In this document: positions 26,361 to 32,841 of the stretch, in pieces | Position numbering within the stretch: the stretch's first letter is position 1 | Layout: each line of letters begins with the position of its first letter | DNA from: Myxococcales bacterium | GTDB taxonomy: Bacteria > Myxococcota_A > Polyangia > Polyangiales > Polyangiaceae | NCBI GenBank assembly: GCA_013297655.1 | Contig: JAAFHV010000065.1 | Span: 1-36,639 of the forward strand | Length of the DNA stretch: 36,639 nucleotides | Direction: 5' to 3' | Position numbers and translations under genes: made by a program | Notes under the pieces: model-generated | Database searches by the model: none | Told to the model about the DNA's origin: nothing | Seen by the model: only the letters and a program-made list of their open reading frames with translations

Positions 26361-26381
26361 CGTGACGCGTGACGCGTGACG
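26361..26381. repeat. Three tandem copies of a 7-base unit
   Basis: CGTGACG is repeated three times head to tail between the HD-gene stop and the convergent small gene. It is probably replication slippage, with no assigned role. Confidence 0.6.
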
Positions 26382-26389
26382 CCTGCTGC

Positions 26390-26719
26390 TCAGAGCTTCA
26401 TCGTCTCGTCGAGCACGTCGAGCAACCGCACCGCGTGCGGGATCACGGTCGGCACGCGGCTCGGCGGAGGGATCTCGACCGGCACGTCGACGAGGGTCCT
26501 CGGGAGCGGCACCGTTCGCGACCCAGAGGACCCGAGGCCCACGATCGTGTCGGTGCTCGGGCTCTCGTCCTCAGCGAACGAGGGGAGCTCTTCGACGGTG
26601 GAGCGCGCGACCCAGGTGGCCGACGGGCGGCGTGGCTCCGGGACCCGCAGCCGCGTGGTCGACGCGTGTGCGCTCGGTTCGGTGGCCTCTTTGCTTCGCG
26701 TCGGCTTCTCGAGGGACAT
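26390..26719 (-). CDS. Hypothetical protein
   Basis: From the ATG at 26719, preceded by GGGAGGAA, the product is 109 residues. It is hydrophilic and low in complexity, rich in Pro, Ser, Thr and Arg, and probably mostly disordered. It ends in a short amphipathic helix (HAVRLLDVLDETMKL). I recognise no family. The good ribosome site supports translation. It is convergent with the HD gene and divergent from the 144-residue hypothetical. Confidence 0.55.
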   Translation of the reverse strand: MSLEKPTRSKEATEPSAHASTTRLRVPEPRRPSATWVARSTVEELPSFAEDESPSTDTIVGLGSSGSRTVPLPRTLVDVPVEIPPPSRVPTVIPHAVRLLDVLDETMKL

Positions 26720-26954
26720 GGTTCCTCCCGTTCTCGTTCGCATTCGCACGTCGGAAGCGCCCTACGTTACGAACCGGATCCGACGCGTCAATGTGCGAAC
26801 GGGTGGGTGCCTCGGCGCTTGAGGACCTCCCAGTGCCTCGTCGCGACGCGTCGGTGTCGCCGGGCACGCTATGCAAGTATATGAAATTGCACGATTGTGT
26901 TCCGGTGCACGGTGAGGTCTCGGGAAGGCCTTTCGGGAACACCGTGGCTTTGCG
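26720..26954. promoter_or_regulatory. Divergent intergenic region with a TGCAA/TTGCA dyad
   Basis: This 235-base space separates two divergent hypothetical genes. Near 26870-26895 there is an AT-rich patch with the dyad TGCAA at 26872-26876 and TTGCA at 26887-26891, ten bases apart. It may be the promoter/operator zone for one or both genes. No definite -35/-10 pair is evident. Confidence 0.35.
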
Positions 26955-27389
26955 ATGATGGGCACGATGTCCGAAGACGACGGTTCCGTGCGCCGGGCCT
27001 TTCCCCCGTTGCCGTCCGTGAAGCCGCCCACTCCGGGGCGAGGGACCGATCCGCGGCAGGCGAACGCGCTCGCTCTCGCGCCGGGGCTCGCGGGCCGGTT
27101 GCCGAGCGCGATGCACTCGGGGATGGGCTTTCGCGCGTCGTGTGTCGACCTCGGCGAGCTCAAGGATTTGCTCGAGCAGGGCACGAAGCGCCTCACCATG
27201 GCGCAGCTCTTGTCGCGGTTTCACGAGGACGTTCAAGGGTTCGTGCACTCGGTCGTGACGATGTGGGTCCAGCGACCGATCGAGATCTCGAGCGAGCTTC
27301 GGGAGGACAGCATACGTGTTCGTGTCCGCACCCAAGACGATCACGGCACGTACGACTATGCGTTCGACGTGTTCCCCCGTGGCACGTGA
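26955..27389 (+). CDS. Hypothetical protein
   Basis: The product is 144 residues, or 140 from the in-frame ATG at 26967. The first 50 residues are Pro/Gly/Arg-rich and probably disordered. The remainder (about 60-144) predicts as helix-strand: DLGELKDLLEQGTKRLTMAQ, then FVHSVVTMWVQRP, then two beta strands. I do not recognise the family. Consistent G/C third positions and the 48-base gap to the next co-directional gene suggest a two-gene operon. The start is uncertain because no candidate ATG has a good ribosome site. Confidence 0.5.
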   Translation: MMGTMSEDDGSVRRAFPPLPSVKPPTPGRGTDPRQANALALAPGLAGRLPSAMHSGMGFRASCVDLGELKDLLEQGTKRLTMAQLLSRFHEDVQGFVHSVVTMWVQRPIEISSELREDSIRVRVRTQDDHGTYDYAFDVFPRGT

Positions 27390-27437
27390 CCACGTGAGCA
27401 CCTGGAGCACCTGCCGCGCAGCGGAGCACGTGACGCG

Positions 27438-27722
27438 ATGACCTTTACCCTCGCGAGCTCGGAGCTAGCGCTCCTCCGTGTGGTTCGCATTTCGGACGAG
27501 GACCACGGCGGCCTCGACGGAAACGAGCTCCGCGACGACGAGTACGAGGCCATGCAGCGGCTCTGTGACTTGGGGCTCGTCGAGGTGATCGGGGAGTACG
27601 GCGAGGCGCCCGATGGGGAAGAGGACGAGCGGGAGATGGGGGAGAGTCTCGTTGTTTATCGGGTGACGGGGAAGGGCGTGTTGGCTTTGGCGGATGACGG
27701 GAGACCCGCAGAGGCCGATTGA
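27438..27722 (+). CDS. Small hypothetical protein with winged-helix character
   Basis: The 94-residue acidic protein has an N-terminal helical segment and a DDEYEAMQRLCDLGLVEVIG stretch. It ends in LVVYRVTGKGVLALADDG, the helix-wing-helix ending typical of small winged-helix proteins. The acidic loop between them (about 56-68) is unusual for a DNA-binding protein. It follows the 144-residue hypothetical in the same direction. Function unknown. Confidence 0.5.
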   Translation: MTFTLASSELALLRVVRISDEDHGGLDGNELRDDEYEAMQRLCDLGLVEVIGEYGEAPDGEEDEREMGESLVVYRVTGKGVLALADDGRPAEAD

Positions 27723-28344
27723 GAAGGAGAGGGGAGAGGGAGGTGCCCCCACTCGCCAGGGGAGAGAAAGACCTCTGCGTGTACGCCACTCCCGGTTTCC
27801 CGAGAGAGATGCGGCCTAACGCGATGTTCTTTCTCTCCCCTGTCGGTCTCCCCCAAATCGCGTGCTCGGACCTGCCTTCGTCAAGGCCGTCGGGATACGG
27901 CACGAGGCAGGTCCTCCGCGCGCTCAGGGGGAGACGCAGAGTCGTGGAGGGCGAGGGGCACTCGTTGGGGACGGGGACTCGCTTTGCCCTGGAGCGGCAG
28001 ACGTCGCGATAGGGTACGAGCGCTGTGGTTCTTGTGAAGTCGCGGGTTCGTCCGGCTCCTTTCGTTTAGTCGAGTGCGTTCGCGGTGACGGCTCTACGGC
28101 TCTCCGGCTCGAGCTTCGGACCGTCGTGGGGAGTCGGCGTCTCGCGTTCGGCTTGGAGCACGCTCGCGGCTCGCCCGGAATAACGACACCCGCGGCCTCC
28201 GTGCCGACGAGAGCGCCGGCTGCGAGCTGTGGCGCACGCTCCGCGCCAGCAGCCCCGCGTCACGAGAGAGGCGGAACTTGCCGCTGGCACGGAGCCTGCG
28301 CCTGGTTGCTCGAAGCCGGCGCTCTCGCCGGCACGGAGGTCACC
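27723..28344. other. Repeat-bearing region without a supported gene
   Basis: No frame here has good codon use together with a plausible start. The left part is purine-rich and contains a perfect 15-base inverted repeat (27757-27771 and 27828-27842). The right part is open in the frame of the downstream DUF559 gene as far back as 27862, but lacks recognisable protein sequence. It may be the remains of an older gene, or repeats that happen to be open because of high GC. Confidence 0.45.
27757..27842. repeat. Perfect 15-base inverted repeat
   Basis: CAGGGGAGAGAAAGA at 27757-27771 is the exact reverse complement of 27828-27842, with 56 bases between. The sequence around the left arm (CCCCACTCGC then AGGGG) resembles a stretch at 31234-31250. 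This could be a small palindromic dispersed repeat. Confidence 0.6.
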
Positions 28345-28707
28345 GTGCGCTTTTCGTTTCCTACGCTTCGGTACGAGCGGTCGTTCCTTACGCCCTGCGC
28401 GCAATACTCGCGGCGCCATCCCACGGAGTCGGAACGTATCCTCTGGGAAGCACTGCGCGGGCGGCGGCTCGGCGTGAAGTTCAGGCGCCAAGTCGTGCTC
28501 GCGAATACCATCGTCGATTTCTTCGCCCCCGAAGCGCGGCTCGCGGTCGAAGTGGATGGCGCAGCCCACCACGGGCGCGAGGCGAGGGACCGCGGGAGGG
28601 ATGCGTTCCTCGCGGGGTATGGCGTGCGTACGCTGCGGGTGAAGGCGTGGGACGTCGAGCGGGAGCTCGAGGGCGTCTTGGCGGCCGTGCGGGCGGCGCT
28701 GGGGTAG
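28345..28707 (+). CDS. DUF559 domain protein (Vsr-like nuclease fold)
   Basis: From the GTG at 28345, which follows GGAGG by five bases, the product is 120 residues, the usual size for free-standing DUF559 proteins. Family features are a basic N-terminal segment leading to ESERILWEALRGRRLGVKF, then RQVVLANTIVDFFAPEARLAVEVDG with Asp and Glu residues at the positions of an endonuclease-like active site. A short strand TLRVKAWDVERELEGVL ends the domain. DUF559 proteins are related to very-short-patch-repair and restriction nucleases, but their function is unproven. The frame is open further upstream, but the 5' extension carries no family sequence. Confidence 0.8.
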   Translation: MRFSFPTLRYERSFLTPCAQYSRRHPTESERILWEALRGRRLGVKFRRQVVLANTIVDFFAPEARLAVEVDGAAHHGREARDRGRDAFLAGYGVRTLRVKAWDVERELEGVLAAVRAALG

Positions 28708-28767
28708 GGCGGGGGCCTGCGAGGCTCGCCTCCCGGAGATCGTCATCGAGTTCTCGGGGCGAGCATA

Positions 28768-28802
28768 AACGGGCGTCATGGTTCTTGCCAGTGACGCCCG
28801 TT
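28768..28802. terminator. Strong hairpin terminator between convergent genes
   Basis: AACGGGCGTCA and TGACGCCCGTT form a perfect 11-bp stem, with a further TGG/CCA pairing inside the 13-base loop. It lies between the DUF559 stop (28707) and the end of the lipoprotein gene (28827). Confidence 0.7.
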
Positions 28803-28826
28803 GTCATGCAGCCGTGTTGGCCACGG

Positions 28827-29387
28827 CTACGGAATGCCCACGCCGGTCCATCCGCCGTTCTCTTCGCAGGCGAGCTTGCAGGTCTCCTCAAGGGAGCTGC
28901 ACACGTTATTTCGACAGATGCCGCCAGCCGGGCTCATCGCAGATCCGTCTTTGCATTCGCACTTGTCCGCCGTGCAGCTCCCAAGGTCGCACGGCCCGCC
29001 GGGCTTCCCGGGTTTTGGGCCCGCGTCGGTGGTGGGCGTGGGGGTGGACGCGTCGGGCTCCGCTTCCTTGCGGTTGCACGAGATAGGCTCGACGACCCGC
29101 GAGTTTACGAGCTGGCAGATCTCCGTGCAGGTCTCGAGCCCGCTCTTGCATCCGCCGCCGGTCTTGTCCGCGAAGGTGCGGCTGGTGGTGCCGTTCTCGC
29201 AGTTGCAGCGGAAGATGAGGCAGCCCTTCGGGGTTTGCTCGCAGCCTGCGGGGATGGTGGCTGTAGACGGCGAATCGATGCCGCTGTCTGTAGTGGCGCC
29301 GCCGTCGGCAGTCGGCTCCGACGATGAACAGGCGGTGAGAATCACCAGCGGGACGATTAGTGCGCTTCTATACGTGCTCACTTCCAT
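28827..29387 (-). CDS. Cys-rich lipoprotein of unknown function
   Basis: The 186-residue protein has a lipoprotein signal ending VILTACSSS (Cys20). A Thr/Asp/Ser-rich linker follows, then two Cys-rich parts joined by a second Pro/Thr/Asp linker (about 113-130). The cysteines occur in patterns such as CLIFRCNC and CECKDG, suggesting small disulfide-knotted folds. No catalytic motif is visible. It is probably an outer-membrane or surface lipoprotein of the type common in Polyangiales. Confidence 0.78.
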   Translation of the reverse strand: MEVSTYRSALIVPLVILTACSSSEPTADGGATTDSGIDSPSTATIPAGCEQTPKGCLIFRCNCENGTTSRTFADKTGGGCKSGLETCTEICQLVNSRVVEPISCNRKEAEPDASTPTPTTDAGPKPGKPGGPCDLGSCTADKCECKDGSAMSPAGGICRNNVCSSLEETCKLACEENGGWTGVGIP

Positions 29388-29448
29388 GTTGAGGTGCCTG
29401 ATTTACAGAGGGCGAGAGCTAGCTTTGACGAGACCCTTCACCAAAGAC

Positions 29449-29916
29449 TCAAAAGTCTGCGTCCTCTACCAGGTCGGACAGGACATCGCCATCCTGCGAA
29501 ACATAGCTTCGCTCTTCGCCTTCCGCCTCCACAGCGGTGACCACGACTCGATACTCCGAGACTCGCTCGCTACGCATTATGCGCGTAGCGACTAACTGTT
29601 GCCCAATCGACAGCCGAATCCAGCCCGGGCGGCCAGTCCAGATCGGCAGATCCAGTGGATCGGTCGTCGACAATCTGACGTCGCCAGAATACGAATACAG
29701 CGAGACCGAGAGAACGAATGGGCAATCGGCAAGACTAGTCGAGTCGCGAATCAGCTCCGTGACGAAACATACTTCTTCCTCCCGGAAGAACAACATCACC
29801 GAGCTCGGACGCCGCGCGAATCCCTGCCTCACATGGTCCAGTCGGACCTCTGGGCACGGAGTCTGCTCACCGACGTCATATAAGACGACGAACGCATGTT
29901 CGAGAAAGAGTTCCAT
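29449..29916 (-). CDS. Small cytosolic protein, possibly ComJ-like nuclease inhibitor/immunity
   Basis: From the ATG at 29916 the product is 155 residues; a GTG at 29934 is an alternative start. The predicted fold is a beta sandwich: FVVLYD, then VRLDHVRQGFARRPSSVMLFF, then FVLSVSLYSY and a strand-turn LPIWTGRPGWIRLSIGQQ. The order and spacing recall ComJ (Nin), the inhibitor of the Bacillus competence nuclease NucA, a fold also used as immunity protein in polymorphic toxin systems. This is a by-eye resemblance without identity figures. No NucA-like nuclease is adjacent. Its GC content is visibly lower than that of the flanking genes, which suggests transfer. It lies downstream of two other small genes on the same strand. 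Confidence 0.55.
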   Translation of the reverse strand: MELFLEHAFVVLYDVGEQTPCPEVRLDHVRQGFARRPSSVMLFFREEEVCFVTELIRDSTSLADCPFVLSVSLYSYSGDVRLSTTDPLDLPIWTGRPGWIRLSIGQQLVATRIMRSERVSEYRVVVTAVEAEGEERSYVSQDGDVLSDLVEDADF

Positions 29917-30137
29917 AGCTGTACTGCCGATCACGAGTGGCTAGATACCTGTACTATGAATTGTTGGGTGGGCTGGAGCTTGTGAAGCCTTAAGAAGTTG
30001 ATTGGCAATAGGCGGTGAAGACGTTCGGGGCTCCGCTCACGAGCACGAGGTCTGCCGAGCTCTGTCGCATCGAGCGCGGACCGTCGTGCCAACACACCGT
30101 GGTGTCACGACGATACGGGCGACGGCCAGAGCCATGC

Positions 30138-30488
30138 CTACAAGAGCTCGTGGAGTGGAGGCCCTTCCTCACCGCCAATGATATCAATGCGACCACCATG
30201 AATGTGGTGCAGCTCGAAATGATCTCCCGGTGCCCACGACGGATCTACCTTCCTCGCGCCGTCGAGAACCGCGAAGACGCCGAAAACGGCATGTCGCACC
30301 GCGATACCCATCGCGCGCTCGACCATGGCCACGTCATCGTCGGAAAGGCCATTGTACCACCGACTCATCTCCACAAGCTCACCATCAGGCGCCGTCCCCG
30401 GGGGATGTCGCATAACTGTGGATACGCCCGAGGCCGTGGTGTCGACTACAGCCAGCCGAATGGCGTCGACAAATTCTTGTGTATTCAT
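30138..30488 (-). CDS. Small hypothetical protein, immunity-like context
   Basis: The 116-residue cytosolic protein has an N-terminal helix (MNTQEFVDAIRLAVV), a Pro/Gly turn and a helix-rich middle (ELVEMSRWYNGLSDDDVAMVERAM, then HAVFGVFAVLDGARKV). A strand pair ends in GGEEGPPLHELL. It belongs, from memory, to a widespread but unnamed group of small proteins of this pattern (a hydrophobic helix followed by a VLDG motif); I cannot name a domain. Size, low GC and neighbours fit an immunity or antitoxin-like protein, an inference only. Confidence 0.6.
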   Translation of the reverse strand: MNTQEFVDAIRLAVVDTTASGVSTVMRHPPGTAPDGELVEMSRWYNGLSDDDVAMVERAMGIAVRHAVFGVFAVLDGARKVDPSWAPGDHFELHHIHGGRIDIIGGEEGPPLHELL

Positions 30489-30666
30489 CTCGCAAGTGCT
30501 CCGAGTGCGCTGGTTTGTTCATTCGAATCTTCGCGGCGGGTGCACGAACACGTCAGCTCAAGGTCGCGCTCCCCGCTCGAGAACTTCTTCGGTCGCGACT
30601 CGGAGACAGTGAACATGATCGACGCTCGCGCCACCATCACTTCTGTCGCGCAAACGAAGGCAGCCT

Positions 30667-31179
30667 TCAATCACCATCATCCTTGAGCTCGCCCAAGGAT
30701 TCGTCGAAGGCTTCGGTGCCCGTTCGTTCGATCGCGGCTAAACGTTCAGAATCAGGACCTGCGAGCCCGCGCAACTTCGCCTGGACGATGGCCGCATTGA
30801 CACGAGCCTCGATGGTCTCGAGCTCGTGCTCGTCTCTTGCCAGAGCGCTCGGCAGTCGGTAGAGCGCTCGAAGCAACCGACCTTGGCTCGCGACGAAATA
30901 GGCTGCTCGACTGCGAATAGCCGTGTCGTCCGACTCAACGAACGGCAATATGCTGTCGATAGCACGAGGTTTGCGCTCGAAACCGTTGTGGCGGGCGAGG
31001 ACGTACAGAAGTTGGGTCGCATTCACGAAGGCCTTGGATGACAACGACCCGGAATTGATGATCTGGACCAACTCCGCCAGGCCCTCCTCGCCGAGCATTT
31101 CAACGTCGAAAGCGCGCTGCTTCGTGACAGCCCTGCCGTTTACTGCTTCTTCCACGATGCGTCGCGCTGTGCGGTTCAT
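30667..31179 (-). CDS. All-helical HEAT-like hypothetical protein
   Basis: The 170-residue soluble protein is predicted to be almost entirely helical, with HEAT/ARM-like pairs (for example GLAELVQIINSGSLSSKAFVNATQLLYVLARHN and AIDSILPFVESDDTAIRSRAAYFVASQ read as two turns). A charged C-terminal helix follows. The ATG at 31179 is preceded by AAGGTGAT, a good anti-Shine-Dalgarno match. Such small HEAT-like proteins often bind other proteins and are common as immunity proteins, but nothing here proves that role. GC is lower than in the flanking regions. Confidence 0.6.
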   Translation of the reverse strand: MNRTARRIVEEAVNGRAVTKQRAFDVEMLGEEGLAELVQIINSGSLSSKAFVNATQLLYVLARHNGFERKPRAIDSILPFVESDDTAIRSRAAYFVASQGRLLRALYRLPSALARDEHELETIEARVNAAIVQAKLRGLAGPDSERLAAIERTGTEAFDESLGELKDDGD

Positions 31180-31217
31180 GGCATCACCTTGTGTCTTGCG
31201 ATCCCAACTGGGCCCAC

Positions 31218-31502
31218 CTACCTATATCGCTTTCCCCACTCGCGAGGGGGGAAGGCCTCCGTGCGTGCGACACCGACAGCGACCGCGACGCCCTCTGTCG
31301 CGGGACACGCTGAACGCGCTTCGTCCGCCGTCTTTCGTGCGCTCGCGACGTCAATCCCGGGCTCGCGCGCGATTCCATCGAACGAGACCTTCGTTCCGGG
31401 ATCGACGAAGACGACCGCCCCGGAGGCGTCGAAGTGGATCGAGGAGACGACATCGAAGAGCGGGTGAGTAGTGCCCGGCACGACGTGCGTGAGACGAACC
31501 AC
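31218..31502 (-). CDS. Possible short gene of unknown function
   Basis: This 94-residue frame from GTG at 31502 has strong G/C third-position bias over most of its length and a plausible soluble sequence with strands around SSIHFDASGAVVFVDPG. I recognise no family. Its last 20 codons run into the repeat-like sequence near 31232-31253, so the true end may have been altered. It ends 38 bases before the HEAT-like gene and could be the first gene of that run, or a gene remnant. Confidence 0.35.
   Translation of the reverse strand: MVRLTHVVPGTTHPLFDVVSSIHFDASGAVVFVDPGTKVSFDGIAREPGIDVASARKTADEARSACPATEGVAVAVGVARTEAFPPREWGKRYR
31232..31253. repeat. Palindromic repeat similar to the 27.75 kb element
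   Basis: TTCCCC and GGGGAA flank CACTCGCG-like sequence. The block CCCCACTCGC followed by AGGGG also occurs at 27747-27762, and the next bases are similar (an AAG then CCTC-GTG pattern). It looks like a second, degenerate copy of one repeat family. Confidence 0.4.
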
Positions 31503-31558
31503 CCCCGTCCCGGCGCCGCCTTCGCGCTCCCGCCTACGCGTCGCGGCGGCTCCCCGCG

Positions 31559-31980
31559 ATGCCGCCCCAGGCGAAGGGCGTTGTGCTCGATTGCATCTAT
31601 ACGGGGGGCGGCGCCGTGTTCAATCATGGCGGGCTCGCGATCGACGACTACGGGGACGTCTACAAGCTCGGCTTCTTCGATCCTTCGACGAACCGCTCGC
31701 GGACTACGTTCGCGCGATCCCACCCGACGAGATGGAGGAGGCGACGGGCCTCGCCGTGCTCGCGATGCGTGAGCCCGAGGTCGCACCCGATCCCGGGTCC
31801 GAGCCCGAGCCCAACCGCCAGTACTCCGCTACGTTGGGGGTCGGCTGCTCGATGACATTGAGCGGGAATAAGGTCTTTCTCGGCGCGCCGGGGGAAGCAG
31901 ATCGGCGAGGGCCTGCGACGCGAGCGCTCCTGCGATGGCTCGACGCGAGGCGGATGATTCGACGCGATTTATGCGGGGGG
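31559..31980 (+). pseudogene. Frameshifted gene remnant of unknown function
   Basis: Coding-like sequence starts near the ATG at 31559 (GVVLDCIYTGGGAVFNHGG, then IDDYGDVYKLGFFD) with strong G/C third positions, then loses that character. Around 31682-31684 the coding signal moves to the next frame, where it reads FDEPLADYVRAIPPDEMEE, then TGLAVLAMREPEVAPD. A single missing base near position 31683 would join the two frames. No ribosome site is evident before 31559, and codon bias fades after about 31910, so the 3' end is an estimate. I do not recognise the family. A sequencing error is the alternative to a real frameshift. Confidence 0.5.
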
Positions 31981-32013
31981 TGGCGAGGGTGGCTTTTGTC
32001 TCGCCCGAGCCTT

Positions 32014-32841
32014 TCACCGCCTGCCCCACAAGAGCAACTGCCCACTCAATACGAACGGATGGACGGGCAGCACCTTCACGACTTCGAGGTTCGCGTCGTC
32101 GACGTCCACCGTGTGCGGCTTTTCGTTCAACCGGAAGAGGAAACGATGAACGAGCCGCGCGCGGTTGCCCGCCGAGACCACGACCACACGCTCTTCGGGC
32201 TCGCCGTTCGGCCGCGGATCGGAGACCACGAGCTGGCGAAGGGCCGCGGCGAACGCCTCCCCACGAGTGTATTTCACGTCGTCGGGCAGCTCGCTCGCGC
32301 CATCGAGGCGCTCGAAGTACGCGCTCGGAGCTGAAACGTTCGCGAACCCGACCGCGCAGTCGCATCGAAAGCGACGATGCACGCTCCGTGAGAACCAGAG
32401 CACCCCCTCGGAGTCGATGTCGGGACGACCTCCGAGGCCCTGCTCAGGACGAGCGCCGACGTAGTGGGGACTTATGGCTGCGAGCCCGTGAAAGGCAGCT
32501 CGGGGAGCCACCACCGCGGCGGCCGTCATGGCGGGTCCCACCATGACACGCCATACACCGCACAGCGGCGTGCACCGGACGTGAGCCCACAATAGCCCTT
32601 CGGTCGAGTTGTAGTACACGCCTGCCTCGCTGGCGATGCGCGCTTCTTCGGCGTTTCGTGCGGCAGTTTCGTATGCACGTTTGGTCTCCTCGCTAGGCGT
32701 GAGCGCTCGAGGCGCCTCTTCGATGTTACCTTGCGGGACATACCAAAACGACTCGGTGGGTGAGTCGTCCGCCGGTGCCGTCGACGTCGTGGCGAGAACA
32801 GCGAAGAACACGGCAATAGCAGTGGATAGACGATGGCTCAC
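32014..32841 (-). CDS. Secreted protein of unknown function, coupled to the M4 peptidase
   Basis: The GTG at 32841 overlaps the stop of the upstream peptidase gene as GTGA, with GAGGAG just before it, so translation is probably coupled. The 275-residue product starts with a signal peptide (AIAVFFAVLATTSTAPA). A helical stretch rich in Ala and Glu follows (EETKRAYETAARNAEEARIA, about 50-70). Then comes a mixed domain with cysteines in VRCTPLCGVW and RFRCDCAVG, and a C-terminal beta-rich half. I recognise no domain. Coupling suggests that it acts with the peptidase, as a chaperone, inhibitor or co-secreted partner. A longer frame to 32934 ignores the coupled start and is rejected. Confidence 0.72.
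   Translation of the reverse strand: MSHRLSTAIAVFFAVLATTSTAPADDSPTESFWYVPQGNIEEAPRALTPSEETKRAYETAARNAEEARIASEAGVYYNSTEGLLWAHVRCTPLCGVWRVMVGPAMTAAAVVAPRAAFHGLAAISPHYVGARPEQGLGGRPDIDSEGVLWFSRSVHRRFRCDCAVGFANVSAPSAYFERLDGASELPDDVKYTRGEAFAAALRQLVVSDPRPNGEPEERVVVVSAGNRARLVHRFLFRLNEKPHTVDVDDANLEVVKVLPVHPFVLSGQLLLWGRR

Noticed and set aside
27445-27903. 152-residue minus-strand open frame
   Set aside because: It runs antisense to the 94-residue gene and through the inverted repeat, with low-complexity Ser/Pro/Arg sequence and no start signal.
28029-28065. GGTTCG-containing stretch considered as the T-arm of a tRNA
   Set aside because: The flanking bases do not pair into a T-stem and no acceptor, D or anticodon arms are found.
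27723-31560. Whole segment considered as a transposon or integrative element
   Set aside because: No transposase, integrase, target-site duplication or tRNA attachment site is visible; only weak repeat similarity brackets it.
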